Source of the DNA: Cellulophaga sp. L1A9
Lineage (GTDB): Bacteria > Bacteroidota > Bacteroidia > Flavobacteriales > Flavobacteriaceae
Direction: 5' to 3'
Assembly (NCBI RefSeq): GCF_009797025.1
Contig: NZ_CP047027.1
Location: 4,402,001-4,466,000, forward strand
DNA length: 64,000 nt
How positions within the stretch are numbered: position 1 is the first letter of the stretch; every line of letters starts with the position of its first letter. The notes beneath the pieces were generated by a model, which had not been told where the DNA came from, did not search any database, and saw only the letters and a list, made by a program, of their open reading frames with translations. A program made the position numbers and the translations under genes. Of the stretch, positions 56,013-64,000 are shown in pieces.

Positions 56013-56019
56013 TTCGGGA

Positions 56020-56052
56020 TTTGGAAAATTAAGGTGCAATACTGTATCTTTC
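56020..56052 (+). promoter_or_regulatory. Promoter of dicarboxylate symporter gene
   Basis: TTTG (56020-56023), 21 bp, TATCTTTC (56045-56052; one base off TAnnTTTG), 20 bp before the ATG. Confidence 0.6.
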
Positions 56053-56072
56053 TGTCCTAAACTAATTATTTT

Positions 56073-57374
56073 ATGAAGAAATTGGAATTGCATTGGCAAA
56101 TTTTAATAGGCATGTTCGCCGGAGTATTATTTGCATTTATAATGGTTCAATTTGAATGGGGAGCAAAATTTGTCTCAGATTGGATAAAACCTTTTGGAAA
56201 TATTTTTATTAACTCACTAAAACTTATTGCAGTTCCTTTAATCCTTGCCTCATTAATTAAAGGTGTTTCTGACTTAAAAGACATCTCTAAACTCTCGCAA
56301 ATGGGAGGAAGGACAATCGGAATTTATATTGTTACTACTATAATTGCTGTTTCTATAGGATTAGCTGTAGTCAATATTATTAAACCTGGAAAATCTATTT
56401 CAGAAGAAACAAGAATCAGCTTAGTAGAAAACTATAAAGGGGATGCAGATTCCAGAATAGCCCAAGCACACAAACAAGAAGAATCTGGACCCTTACAAGC
56501 CTTAGAAGATATTGTTCCAAGCAATATTTTTAAAGCCGCAAGTGATAACGGAAATATGCTTCAGGTCATTTTCTTCGCTATTTTCTTTGGAATAGGATTA
56601 ATACTTATTCCTGAAGAACAATCTACGCCTGTTAAAAAATTCTTTGATGGTTTTAATGAAGTTATTCTTAAACTAATCGATTTGATCATGCTTGCTGCTC
56701 CTTTTGGGGTTTTTGCCTTATTAGCAGCGTTAGTGGTAGAATCACCAAGCCTAGATCTATTTAAAGCCTTAGGCTGGTATGCATTATGTGTTGTCATTGG
56801 TTTATTCCTGATGATTTGCGTATACCTTGGGTTTGTTTGGATATTTACAAGGAAATCGCCTTCATTTTTCTTAAAGGGAATTTCTCCTGCACAGCTATTG
56901 GCATTCTCTACTAGTTCTAGTGCAGCAACATTACCCGTAACTATGGAACGTGTTGAAGAGCATTTAGGTGTTGATGAAGAGGTAACAAGTTTTGTTCTGC
57001 CTATTGGTGCTACTATTAATATGGATGGCACAAGCCTATACCAAGCGGTGGCCGCTATTTTTATAGCACAGGCCTTTGGTATGGATTTAGATTTATGGGC
57101 ACAATTGGGGATTATCGTTACAGCAACCTTAGCTTCTATTGGAAGTGCTGCTGTTCCTGGTGCAGGAATGGTGATGCTGGTTATTGTACTTTCTCAAGCG
57201 GGAATTCCAGAAGCAGGTCTTGCATTGATTTTCGCAGTAGACAGGCCTTTAGATATGTGTAGAACCGTAGTTAACGTTACTGGAGATGCTGCTGTTTCTA
57301 TGATGGTTGCCAAGTCTGTAGACAAACTACATGATCCTAAAGAGAAAAATTGGGATGATAATTATAAAGCTTAA
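56073..57374 (+). CDS. Dicarboxylate/amino acid:cation symporter (DAACS family)
   Basis: A 433-residue sodium- or proton-coupled transporter for glutamate, aspartate or C4-dicarboxylates. Re-entrant hairpin and substrate motifs are visible: FSTSSSAATLPVT (hairpin 1), INMDGTSLYQAVAAIFIAQ and the GAGMVMLVIVL hairpin 2. The binding-site helix has FAVDRPLDMCRTVVNVTGDA. About eight membrane helices, normal length. It has a promoter of its own and a terminator 20 bp after the stop. Confidence 0.94.
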   Translation: MKKLELHWQILIGMFAGVLFAFIMVQFEWGAKFVSDWIKPFGNIFINSLKLIAVPLILASLIKGVSDLKDISKLSQMGGRTIGIYIVTTIIAVSIGLAVVNIIKPGKSISEETRISLVENYKGDADSRIAQAHKQEESGPLQALEDIVPSNIFKAASDNGNMLQVIFFAIFFGIGLILIPEEQSTPVKKFFDGFNEVILKLIDLIMLAAPFGVFALLAALVVESPSLDLFKALGWYALCVVIGLFLMICVYLGFVWIFTRKSPSFFLKGISPAQLLAFSTSSSAATLPVTMERVEEHLGVDEEVTSFVLPIGATINMDGTSLYQAVAAIFIAQAFGMDLDLWAQLGIIVTATLASIGSAAVPGAGMVMLVIVLSQAGIPEAGLALIFAVDRPLDMCRTVVNVTGDAAVSMMVAKSVDKLHDPKEKNWDDNYKA

Positions 57375-57394
57375 AAACAATTGTTTATATAAAT

Positions 57395-57425
57395 AAAAAA
57401 AGAGTCCTATTTGGACTCTTTTTTT
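57395..57425. terminator. Bidirectional rho-independent terminator
   Basis: GAGTCC and GGACTC with a TATTT loop, flanked by A7 and T7. It lies between the symporter gene and the 3' end of the lipid operon, and serves both. Confidence 0.9.
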
Positions 57426-57534
57426 ATTTCTTCTACTGAAATTTTCTAGGTATAAGAATAAGCTAAATACACTTCTAAGTATAGTTAAAATGAAATACAC
57501 TCATTAACTTTAGCTAAAACTTACCATAGGTATC

Positions 57535-59229
57535 TTAAGCATTTACTTTTGCAGATGAAACCGTAAATATTCCAAAGTCATCAATCAACATTGTTTCTTT
57601 TTGGATGCCATTATACGCCATCATACGATCTAATTCTTTTTGAGACCTTCTTCGCATCACCCAATTTTTCTTTTGATGACTATTTAAAACATAGGCAATC
57701 ATTTTTAATTGTGGATGCCAAGGTTGGCCTGTGTACACCACTGCAGCATTCTTTTCGGCTACAGATTGTATTCCCGCAAGGGCTTTACTCGCCATTTCAT
57801 TATCACCAAAGAGTTCTAAAATGCCCGATACAATAATAATATTTGGCTCAAAATTGATTTTCGTATACGTTTCCGGGTCAAAACAATCAAAATCTGTAAA
57901 TCGTACGTTCTTATAACCTTTACTGTCAATAACTTTCTGTCCTATCTCAATATTCTCTTTTACAAATTCATTGATTACAATTTCTGCCTCAGGGTACTTA
58001 TCTTTAATATCAAAAAGGTAATTTCCGGTACCACCTGCAACGTCCAAAATTTTAATCGTACGGCCTTCTTTTATCAAGTGCGCTATATTCTTCTCTAGAA
58101 GTTGTAATAAATGCTGCTTTCGTATTCTAATACCTCTCCAGCCTATTGCTTCTAGGTAATTTTTATCCATCATGGTTCCAAAACCTAATTTTCCTTTTGG
58201 TTCATTATGATACACATAATCTAGAGATGCTCCAGAATCAAAACCATGTTTTAGACCAATAGCCATTCCATTACTAATTTTTCCAATTTTACTCAAAGAC
58301 CATTTTTGGAATTTGAAATTAAGATTATTACCTTCTTTATTCTGAAGGCTTTTATGTTCTACCATTGAAAATTGATCTGGCTCAAGGCTAAGCTTTTTCT
58401 GAGGGTGGTTAAAGCTTTTTACCGCAAAAGCTTTGATTTTATCATAGACAACTTCTTTTTTAGTTTCAAACAAAATACCGTGAAAAAAGTCGGGTAAAAC
58501 TTCAAGCTCCTTTAAATTTGTATCTAACTTATCAAAGAATATTTTTTGATCTTTATTAAATACTACTTTGTCTTTTTCCGCAGACAAAATAAGGGTTGGC
58601 GTATCTATAGCTTCTGCATCTTCTACTAAACGCTTACCCGCATCCGCTAAATCTATTAATAATTTTGCATCAATAGATCTTGTAATTAACGAATCGGTAT
58701 CATAGGCCTTCTGCTGCGCTACATCATGCGTAAGCATTGTAGACTTTACGTAACTTTTTATAACCAACTCTTTATTTAATTTAGTTCCAAGCGTAATCAT
58801 TTCGTTTGCTAGAGGAACAATGAGGTTGATTCTAAAAGCTGGCGCAAGCAATGCCATTCCTGCAATATTTGGCGCATAATCATGAACCCAAGCAGAAGCA
58901 ATGACCCCGCCAATACTGTTGGCTATAACAAAAATATCATTACTCGGTATAGTGTATGTTGATTTTAAATAGTGCGCAAAAGCATCTAAATCTCTTACAT
59001 AATCCATAAAAACAGAAGAAGTCGCTGTCTTCGTATGGCCATGACCACGAAGATCAAAAGCAAAAATATTGTATTCTGAAAACTGAGAAGAAGTAGCAAT
59101 ATCATTTAAACGCTCAGAATGCTCATGACCACGGTGAATGATGATAACACTCTTTTGAGATGGTTTGAAATTCCATTTACGATAAAATATTTCGCTTCCA
59201 TCAAAACTATTAAAATGTCCATTGCTCAT
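57535..59229 (-). CDS. Alpha/beta hydrolase fused to class I SAM methyltransferase (YnbC-like)
   Basis: A 564-residue two-domain protein. Residues ~1-280 are an alpha/beta hydrolase related to monoglyceride lipases: oxyanion region HRGHEHSERL, nucleophile elbow NSIGG (Ser near 105), a catalytic Asp near LSAEKDKVVF, and a His in DFFHGI. Residues ~330-560 are a class I methyltransferase with motif I DVAGGTGNY. The combined architecture and size correspond to E. coli YnbC (585 residues), whose function is unknown. It is the last gene of the lipid operon, overlapping the preceding gene by 4 bp. A lipid as substrate is inferred from context. Confidence 0.88.
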   Translation of the reverse strand: MSNGHFNSFDGSEIFYRKWNFKPSQKSVIIIHRGHEHSERLNDIATSSQFSEYNIFAFDLRGHGHTKTATSSVFMDYVRDLDAFAHYLKSTYTIPSNDIFVIANSIGGVIASAWVHDYAPNIAGMALLAPAFRINLIVPLANEMITLGTKLNKELVIKSYVKSTMLTHDVAQQKAYDTDSLITRSIDAKLLIDLADAGKRLVEDAEAIDTPTLILSAEKDKVVFNKDQKIFFDKLDTNLKELEVLPDFFHGILFETKKEVVYDKIKAFAVKSFNHPQKKLSLEPDQFSMVEHKSLQNKEGNNLNFKFQKWSLSKIGKISNGMAIGLKHGFDSGASLDYVYHNEPKGKLGFGTMMDKNYLEAIGWRGIRIRKQHLLQLLEKNIAHLIKEGRTIKILDVAGGTGNYLFDIKDKYPEAEIVINEFVKENIEIGQKVIDSKGYKNVRFTDFDCFDPETYTKINFEPNIIIVSGILELFGDNEMASKALAGIQSVAEKNAAVVYTGQPWHPQLKMIAYVLNSHQKKNWVMRRRSQKELDRMMAYNGIQKETMLIDDFGIFTVSSAKVNA

Positions 59230-60536
59230 ATATTGATTGTCTTTAAAAAATCCTGTACATAGCGATGTATTACAGCATTTTTGTGGGTGGTTTTTATTTT
59301 TACTATTGCTTCGTCTAAAGGTAAAGATAGAATATTTTTTACAACAAGAATTCCTATAAATGTACTTCTACTAAGCCCCATAGTACAGTGAATTAGTATT
59401 TTTCCGTCTTTAGGCAATTCCTTGTAATGTGTTGTTATTTCTAATACGATTCTTTTAATTTCCATAGCATCGAAAGCTCCGATATCCAATAAGGGAACAG
59501 CATGATATTGACAATTTTGTTTGATTGCTTTATTTTCTTCCAATTCTGCCGAAAAATCATACACTAAAGTGTTCTTGTTGCCTGTAAAATTTTGATATTC
59601 CGAATGATCAAGTCTTGACGAAATATAAAGATTTGGAATAAGCATAATGGGCTTTTTATTTTTCCTTAAAAATTTCCAGAAAAACCAATAGATTGCTAGA
59701 TAAGGTGAATACAGTACTTTTTTATACCATGGAATAGCACCTAACTGATCCTTTAAAAAATGGACATTATTCTTCTGATAATTATAGCCCACCATAAACA
59801 ACACAAGGGCAGGCCAAAATAAAATTAGCCCAATAGGATGTCCATATTCCACAACAACGAGCGTTAGTAATAGTATCGTCCATCCACCAAGAAAATAATA
59901 ATTAGCAAGGTGAAAATTTCTTAATTGAAAATTAGTACCCTGTGCAGGAAAAACTATAAAACTTATTTGTGCTAAAACAGCTCCGGTAACAACATCAAGT
60001 AAATGATGTTGATAGGTGGTGAGTGTGGAAAGACCTAATAATACGAGCCATACTGCTGCCACATGTCGCCACGAATTTTTCAAATTTCTAAAGACCGACC
60101 AAAATACAAAAGCAAAAGCGATATGTAATGAAGGAGCTTCGTTATAAGGAGAATCTACTTTTTTAATAAATTGAAAGAAAAAATCGAATAAAATAGGAGT
60201 CGTCTCTGGCTTTACAAATGAAAATTTTAAAGGAAATAGTAGAAAAAATATTCCTGAAACCAGACAAATAAAGAGTATTCGCTTTGTCAATACCCTAAGC
60301 TCTTCCATTGTTTTACAAAGAAAAAAGACTAGGATAAAGAATACCCCACTAGTCATATAAGGTACAACCGTCCAAGAAACAAAAGGAATATACTTCTCTA
60401 TACTAAAAACAAATGAAGGCACGTAATCTAACGTTGACGCATACCACGCATTCACATTATATAGCACACTAAATACCAAAGTGCAGAGCGCCGCAAGCTT
60501 TATTCTTGTGCCTAACGCTATTCTTGCTTCATCCAT
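59226..60536 (-). CDS. PAP2-like phosphatase fused to dual-specificity phosphatase (YnbD-like)
   Basis: A 436-residue inner membrane protein. Residues ~1-290 have seven to eight helices and a PAP2 pattern: EAPSLHIAF (about 137-145) and TTYQHHLLDV (about 173-182), the two active-site His regions. Residues ~300-436 are a dual-specificity (Cys-based) phosphatase, with catalytic motif HCTMGLSRS (C-x5-R, near 395). It matches E. coli YnbD (430 residues). The Cys phosphatase resembles the family of PTPMT1, which removes phosphate from phosphatidylglycerophosphate, so a lipid phosphate is a plausible substrate. Overlaps the SDR gene by 19 bp upstream and the YnbC-like gene by 4 bp downstream. Confidence 0.88.
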   Translation of the reverse strand: MDEARIALGTRIKLAALCTLVFSVLYNVNAWYASTLDYVPSFVFSIEKYIPFVSWTVVPYMTSGVFFILVFFLCKTMEELRVLTKRILFICLVSGIFFLLFPLKFSFVKPETTPILFDFFFQFIKKVDSPYNEAPSLHIAFAFVFWSVFRNLKNSWRHVAAVWLVLLGLSTLTTYQHHLLDVVTGAVLAQISFIVFPAQGTNFQLRNFHLANYYFLGGWTILLLTLVVVEYGHPIGLILFWPALVLFMVGYNYQKNNVHFLKDQLGAIPWYKKVLYSPYLAIYWFFWKFLRKNKKPIMLIPNLYISSRLDHSEYQNFTGNKNTLVYDFSAELEENKAIKQNCQYHAVPLLDIGAFDAMEIKRIVLEITTHYKELPKDGKILIHCTMGLSRSTFIGILVVKNILSLPLDEAIVKIKTTHKNAVIHRYVQDFLKTINI

Positions 60537-61273
60537 TTGGCTTTTTTAAACATAATAAGATTAAGAATAGGCGCGGGGAGTATGGATAAGAATGTCATCA
60601 TCCATTTCATTTTTACAGGAAAAATAACTAACTTATTTTTAGCATCAATAGCGGCTACAATTTTTTTTGTAGCGACATCAAGCGGCACTAAAAAAGGCTT
60701 TTTACTCAAATCGTTGTTATTTAACTCTCTTAATTTTAAGGTATCAATGTATCCCGGAGCAATAGTAGTTACTGAAATTCCAAACGGTTTTAATGCTCTA
60801 TGATAAGCATCGGCAATTTGAATTACTGAACGTTTTGTTTTCGTATAAAGACTAGAATTTTTATAATCTAAAATACCGGACACAGATGCAATTACCACAA
60901 TATGACCAATTTTCTGATGCAGCATAGCAGTTCTTGCCACTTCAAAGCAATTAGTAGCTCCTAAAATATTGGTTTTAAGCATTTGTGCAGCATCTTCATA
61001 CGAAATTTCACCAGCTACATCTTCCGCATAACTACCTGTGCAATTTATAAAAAGGTCCAGATTTTCAGTTTCAGTCAGAAAAGTATGTACAGTTTTTTTT
61101 AATGAGGACATTTCGCAAACATCTGCCTGATACGCAGCTACATTTGAAGGTTTATTTTCTAGAATTTTATCTAAATTTCTACCACAAACAGCCACACGAT
61201 ACCCTTTAACGCTATAATGTAGCGCTAATGAATATCCAATTCCAGAGGTTCCGCCGGCAATAAAAACATTCAT
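60518..61273 (-). CDS. Short-chain dehydrogenase/reductase
   Basis: A 251-residue SDR oxidoreductase. The nucleotide site IAGGTSGIGYS is at residues 4-14; the catalytic Ser is in IASVSG (near 135) and the YxxxK catalytic pair in LYTKTK (near 148-152). A hydrophobic C-terminal part (MKWMMTFLSILPAPILNLIM) suggests membrane association, as in fatty or lipid-acting SDRs. NAD(P) preference not read. Fourth of the six lipid-operon genes; overlaps the phosphatase gene by 19 bp. SDR is not part of the classical ynbABCD set, so its role here would be an addition. Confidence 0.88.
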   Translation of the reverse strand: MNVFIAGGTSGIGYSLALHYSVKGYRVAVCGRNLDKILENKPSNVAAYQADVCEMSSLKKTVHTFLTETENLDLFINCTGSYAEDVAGEISYEDAAQMLKTNILGATNCFEVARTAMLHQKIGHIVVIASVSGILDYKNSSLYTKTKRSVIQIADAYHRALKPFGISVTTIAPGYIDTLKLRELNNNDLSKKPFLVPLDVATKKIVAAIDAKNKLVIFPVKMKWMMTFLSILPAPILNLIMFKKAKWMKQE

Positions 61274-61332
61274 ATTTGGTAGGCTATTTTTATGAATTTA
61301 TAAATGTAAGTTTTTCACGGCAATTAATAGAA

Positions 61333-62376
61333 TTACTTTTCTTTTTGAATACTCTTCATGGTTTGCTGATAGCCGTAATCCCATTGTTTATCCATATCAT
61401 TTTTAAAATCTTCGTAGGTTTTAGGATATTTAAAACAAATCTCGAAGTTCTTCCAATCTATACTTTTTTTGATGTAATGTCCTACTAAATCTTTCTTTAT
61501 ATGAATGGTATCAATTTGAAAATTACTGGCATGATTTTCAATTTCCTGTAATCGTTGGTTGCCACTATACCCAAGAACTGCGCGTACCAGCGCTTCTTCA
61601 ACTGGACTGTAAGACTGTTTTTTTTCTATAATTACCGTTTTAGCTAGATGTTTAGCCAATTCAATAGGAATTAAATCAACAGCTCCTCCTGCAAAGTACG
61701 TATCCTCTAAGTACACTGGAGCTACGTAAAACATATCTGAAACAGAAATCCGTGCACTAACCAACATAGAGAGATTTGTTTTAATCTTTATGGATGCTGA
61801 CACTGCACTATTTGTATAATTTTCGGAATTGATAGTAATTGCATTTAGGTCAATTTTACTTGCCGTTTCTTTATCTGTAAAAATCACTTTCTGATATAAC
61901 TTTTCACCTTTTCTTTTTTGTCCTGTAAGTTTAGGATCAAAAAGAATTTGGGAACCTATAAAAAGTGTAGGTGTTTTTTGAGAAAACATTGTTGCTGTTA
62001 ATTGCGGAAAATCTTTGGAAAAATCCTGAGACACATCTGCTAGGTATTTATGGAATACATCTTCCATAAGAGGTGCATTCTTTTTAGATAACAATTTCTG
62101 GAGTGAAAGAAGTCCTATTCTCGACAACTTCTTCTCTTTTGTTAGCCGATCTTTTGTTGCAAATTGATAGTATTCTTCCGATTTTAAATATTCCTTACGG
62201 GATTGGTTATCTGGAAAAGTAGTTATCACTGTTGCCGCAAAAGCACCTCCGCAAGTTGCAATAAGAACATCTGGTTTCATCTGCAACTCTTCTAATGCCG
62301 CATACATCCCAAGATATATCATTAATCGTGTGCCTCCTCCTGAAAGTATAAAAGCATTATTAAATTTATCTTCCAT
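61333..62376 (-). CDS. Patatin-like protein with altered active site
   Basis: A 347-residue patatin-fold protein. The oxyanion Gly-rich motif is GGGTRLM (about 13-19), but the nucleophile elbow expected as GTSxG reads ATCGG (Cys about 42), and the expected catalytic DGG reads AGG (YFAGGAVDLIP, about 228-236). So both members of the Ser-Asp dyad are replaced, Ser by Cys and Asp by Ala. It may be inactive, or a thiol-based or regulatory lipid-binding protein. It sits inside the lipid operon, 60 bp before the SDR gene and 4 bp after the CDP-diglyceride synthase gene, which supports a lipid-linked role. Confidence 0.82.
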   Translation of the reverse strand: MEDKFNNAFILSGGGTRLMIYLGMYAALEELQMKPDVLIATCGGAFAATVITTFPDNQSRKEYLKSEEYYQFATKDRLTKEKKLSRIGLLSLQKLLSKKNAPLMEDVFHKYLADVSQDFSKDFPQLTATMFSQKTPTLFIGSQILFDPKLTGQKRKGEKLYQKVIFTDKETASKIDLNAITINSENYTNSAVSASIKIKTNLSMLVSARISVSDMFYVAPVYLEDTYFAGGAVDLIPIELAKHLAKTVIIEKKQSYSPVEEALVRAVLGYSGNQRLQEIENHASNFQIDTIHIKKDLVGHYIKKSIDWKNFEICFKYPKTYEDFKNDMDKQWDYGYQQTMKSIQKEK

Positions 62377-62379
62377 GGC

Positions 62380-63195
62380 TTAGCTTTTCAATAATAACGG
62401 TAGTACCCAAAAGAAAATAGGAGCATTAAAAATAAGACTATCCATTCTATCCATAAGTCCGCCATGCCCAGGCAGTAATTCGCCAGTGTCTTTCACGTTT
62501 GTTTTTCGTTTTAATAGGGACATAAAAACATCTCCAAAAAAACCTGAAATACCCAAAACAAAACCTAAAATCGCATGAATTAAAATGGTGGAAGGCAAAA
62601 GAAAATATCCTAAAATAATACTCAGTAGCATGGTGATGATTACCCCTCCGATAACACCTTCCCAAGTCTTATTGGGACTAATTTTAGGCATCACCTTATG
62701 GTTTCCAAAAAGCTTGCCCATAAAATATTGAAAGACATCATTTAATTCTGTAATAACAACTAAATAAACAAGCGCTTTTATTCCAAAAGCACTCTCTCTT
62801 AGATACAACAAATGTGGAAAAACAAGAAGACTTAAGCTTAGCCCTAAAACAATGCCAATACCTTGCTTTACGCTGACTTTCTGCATTAGAAAATAGAGAG
62901 AAAACATCGTTAAGAAAGCTATAGCATACAAGAAATAACGCTCAAAACTAAAAAAATAGATTAATGAAAATTGTACAATCCCTAGGATTAAAGCGGTAAC
63001 AAGAAGGTTTGTCTTTATTTGAAACATTCTTAAGAATTCATAGAAAACCTGGTATCCAATCCAAGAAATAAAAAGTTTCATTGTTATAGAACTGGAAATA
63101 GATAAGGCAAAAACTGAAATAATATAACCCCATGTTTTTACCCTTAGCGGAACGTCAGAAAATTTATTTTCAGAATTGTTTACTTCAAGCTCCAT
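62380..63195 (-). CDS. Phosphatidate cytidylyltransferase / CDP-diglyceride synthase (YnbB-like)
   Basis: A 271-residue polytopic membrane enzyme that makes CDP-diacylglycerol from phosphatidic acid and CTP. The CdsA signature is at the C terminus: SLLKRKTNVKDTGELLPGHGG followed by LMDRMDS (about 225-252), with all conserved Lys, Asp, His and Gly residues. About eight membrane helices are predicted. It corresponds to E. coli YnbB (298 residues) rather than to the essential CdsA, judging by its partners. Overlaps the upstream phosphatidyltransferase gene by 11 bp. Confidence 0.9.
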   Translation of the reverse strand: MELEVNNSENKFSDVPLRVKTWGYIISVFALSISSSITMKLFISWIGYQVFYEFLRMFQIKTNLLVTALILGIVQFSLIYFFSFERYFLYAIAFLTMFSLYFLMQKVSVKQGIGIVLGLSLSLLVFPHLLYLRESAFGIKALVYLVVITELNDVFQYFMGKLFGNHKVMPKISPNKTWEGVIGGVIITMLLSIILGYFLLPSTILIHAILGFVLGISGFFGDVFMSLLKRKTNVKDTGELLPGHGGLMDRMDSLIFNAPIFFWVLPLLLKS

Positions 63196-63787
63196 GCAAT
63201 GCTTTCTTAAGACGCGTAAAAGTACTAAGTACGAGCAATACTATAATTATTCCAAAAATGTATTTAGAATAACTCGAAAGGTTAACACCAAAGAATAGGA
63301 GTAGGCCATAAATACTTAAAAAGAAAGCACGATCACTTTTCCCCATCGGTCCGTCATTTCTACGTTCTTTTCCTATTACTTTTCCTAATACTCCTGCAAA
63401 TTCATTAATGATACTTAATAAGATAAATACAATGATGATATAAAAACTCTCTGGTTGAAATTTCATCAATGGAAAGAAAATAATAACATCAGAAACTAAA
63501 TCCCCCATTTCATTTAAGACCTCACCTAAGGGACTGGTTTGATTAAATTTTCTAGCCATCATGCCATCCAAGGCATTTAAAGCCATTCGCAACAGCAGTC
63601 CAATGGGTAAGCTTAAGAAAAACCAGTGTACCCTATCTGCGTTCCAGAACAATACTCCAATAACAAGAGATACTAAAATGGATGCTATCGTAATTTGATT
63701 TGCGGTTACATTACATTTGTGCAAAAAAATTAAAACAGGATTTAGAAGTTGTTGAAATTTGGGTTTTAATTTATAAATGGAAATCAT
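63185..63787 (-). CDS. CDP-alcohol phosphatidyltransferase (YnbA-like)
   Basis: A 200-residue membrane enzyme of the CDP-AP family (phospholipid headgroup transfer from CDP-diacylglycerol). The signature normally reads DxxDGxxARx8GxxxDxxxD. Here it is NALDGMMAR..GEVLNEMGD, that is N at the first Asp and N at the third Asp position (about residues 71 and 92). The second and fourth Asp are kept. Six helices are predicted. Size and partners match E. coli YnbA. Whether the Asn residues are typical of the YnbA subfamily is unknown to me. First gene of the six-gene lipid operon; a perfect -7 box is upstream. Confidence 0.88.
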   Translation of the reverse strand: MISIYKLKPKFQQLLNPVLIFLHKCNVTANQITIASILVSLVIGVLFWNADRVHWFFLSLPIGLLLRMALNALDGMMARKFNQTSPLGEVLNEMGDLVSDVIIFFPLMKFQPESFYIIIVFILLSIINEFAGVLGKVIGKERRNDGPMGKSDRAFFLSIYGLLLFFGVNLSSYSKYIFGIIIVLLVLSTFTRLKKALHGA

Positions 63788-63816
63788 GTAAGCTGCTTTT
63801 TTTCTACATTATATTC

Positions 63817-63824
63817 CAAATCTA
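63817..63824 (-). promoter_or_regulatory. Candidate -7 element for the lipid operon
   Basis: The minus strand reads TAGATTTG, exact for TAnnTTTG, 29 bp before the ATG of the first operon gene. No clear -33 TTTG; the only promoter candidate found for the six genes. Confidence 0.5.
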
Positions 63825-64000
63825 AGTCTTTTTATTAGAAGTTTCTCTATATCATTGACTGCGCTAAAAAATACCAAGACAAGTTTTTTAAGAGGGATCA
63901 ATTCTGAAATGAGACCCTATTTTTTTTAGCTAAACTAATTAACGAAAAAATAAAAGTCCAAAAAATGACTCAGATAGATTGATTATCTTGCGGCGTTTTT

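Noticed and set aside
63825..64000. Right-edge stretch searched for a further gene or RNA.
   Set aside because: AT-rich with no open frame, no hairpin-terminator and no tRNA fold that I could see.

Overview
The window is 64 kb of AT-rich chromosome from a member of the Bacteroidota, most likely a marine Flavobacteriaceae (Cellulophaga/Maribacter-like; inferred from gene content and product type, not from a search). Pointers are lipoproteins with short signal peptides, DUF5018-type repeat proteins, fused E1 alpha/beta dehydrogenase, M1-like proteins with a C-terminal outer membrane barrel, and many upstream regions carrying the Bacteroidota promoter pattern TTTG-N19-21-TAnnTTTG. No rRNA, tRNA, CRISPR array, complete IS or prophage was seen.

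Layout. 1-3952: two surface/secreted DUF5018 repeat proteins, the first cut by the window edge. 3953-4534: the only gene-free stretch over 300 bp, holding what may be a decayed ORF. 4535-10630: recG, a secreted M1 aminopeptidase and two tandem patatin paralogues. 10644-17669: minus-strand set of unknown membrane/envelope proteins (one a degenerate OmpA paralogue), a GltB-like FMN protein, a secreted M20 amidohydrolase and a secreted DsrE protein. 17789-23450: UvrD-type helicase, ABM monooxygenase, VOC protein, PhoD phosphatase and tRNA threonylcarbamoyl-AMP synthase. 23523-33664: OmpA lipoprotein, GT2, HsdR-N-like protein, holA, DoxX, fused 2-oxoacid dehydrogenase E1, a pseudo-M1 barrel protein and a LOG-family protein. 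33728-40593: uvrA, a conserved unknown gene, and a DNA repair/modification pair (TIGR03915/TIGR03916 type) facing a LexA-like S24 repressor across a short region with three palindromic operators. 40600-50892: ppnP, a tiny basic protein, GGT, ACP phosphodiesterase, phosphoglucosamine mutase, lipid A-type acyltransferase, rhomboid protease, a propeller lipoprotein, a TlpA-like thioredoxin and an outer membrane barrel. 50985-57374: FAD/Fe-S oxidoreductase, LpxH-like hydrolase, aroC and a dicarboxylate/amino acid symporter.

57535-63787 (minus strand) is a tight six-gene lipid operon. Transcribed order: CDP-alcohol phosphatidyltransferase, CDP-diglyceride synthase, patatin-like protein, SDR, PAP2/dual-specificity phosphatase fusion, alpha/beta-hydrolase/methyltransferase fusion. 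Four members correspond in domain content and size to E. coli ynbA-ynbB-ynbD-ynbC, a set with no settled function. The patatin member has Cys in place of the catalytic Ser and no catalytic Asp, and the phosphatidyltransferase has Asn at two of four conserved Asp positions. This operon and the S24-controlled repair module are the best candidates for undescribed biology here.
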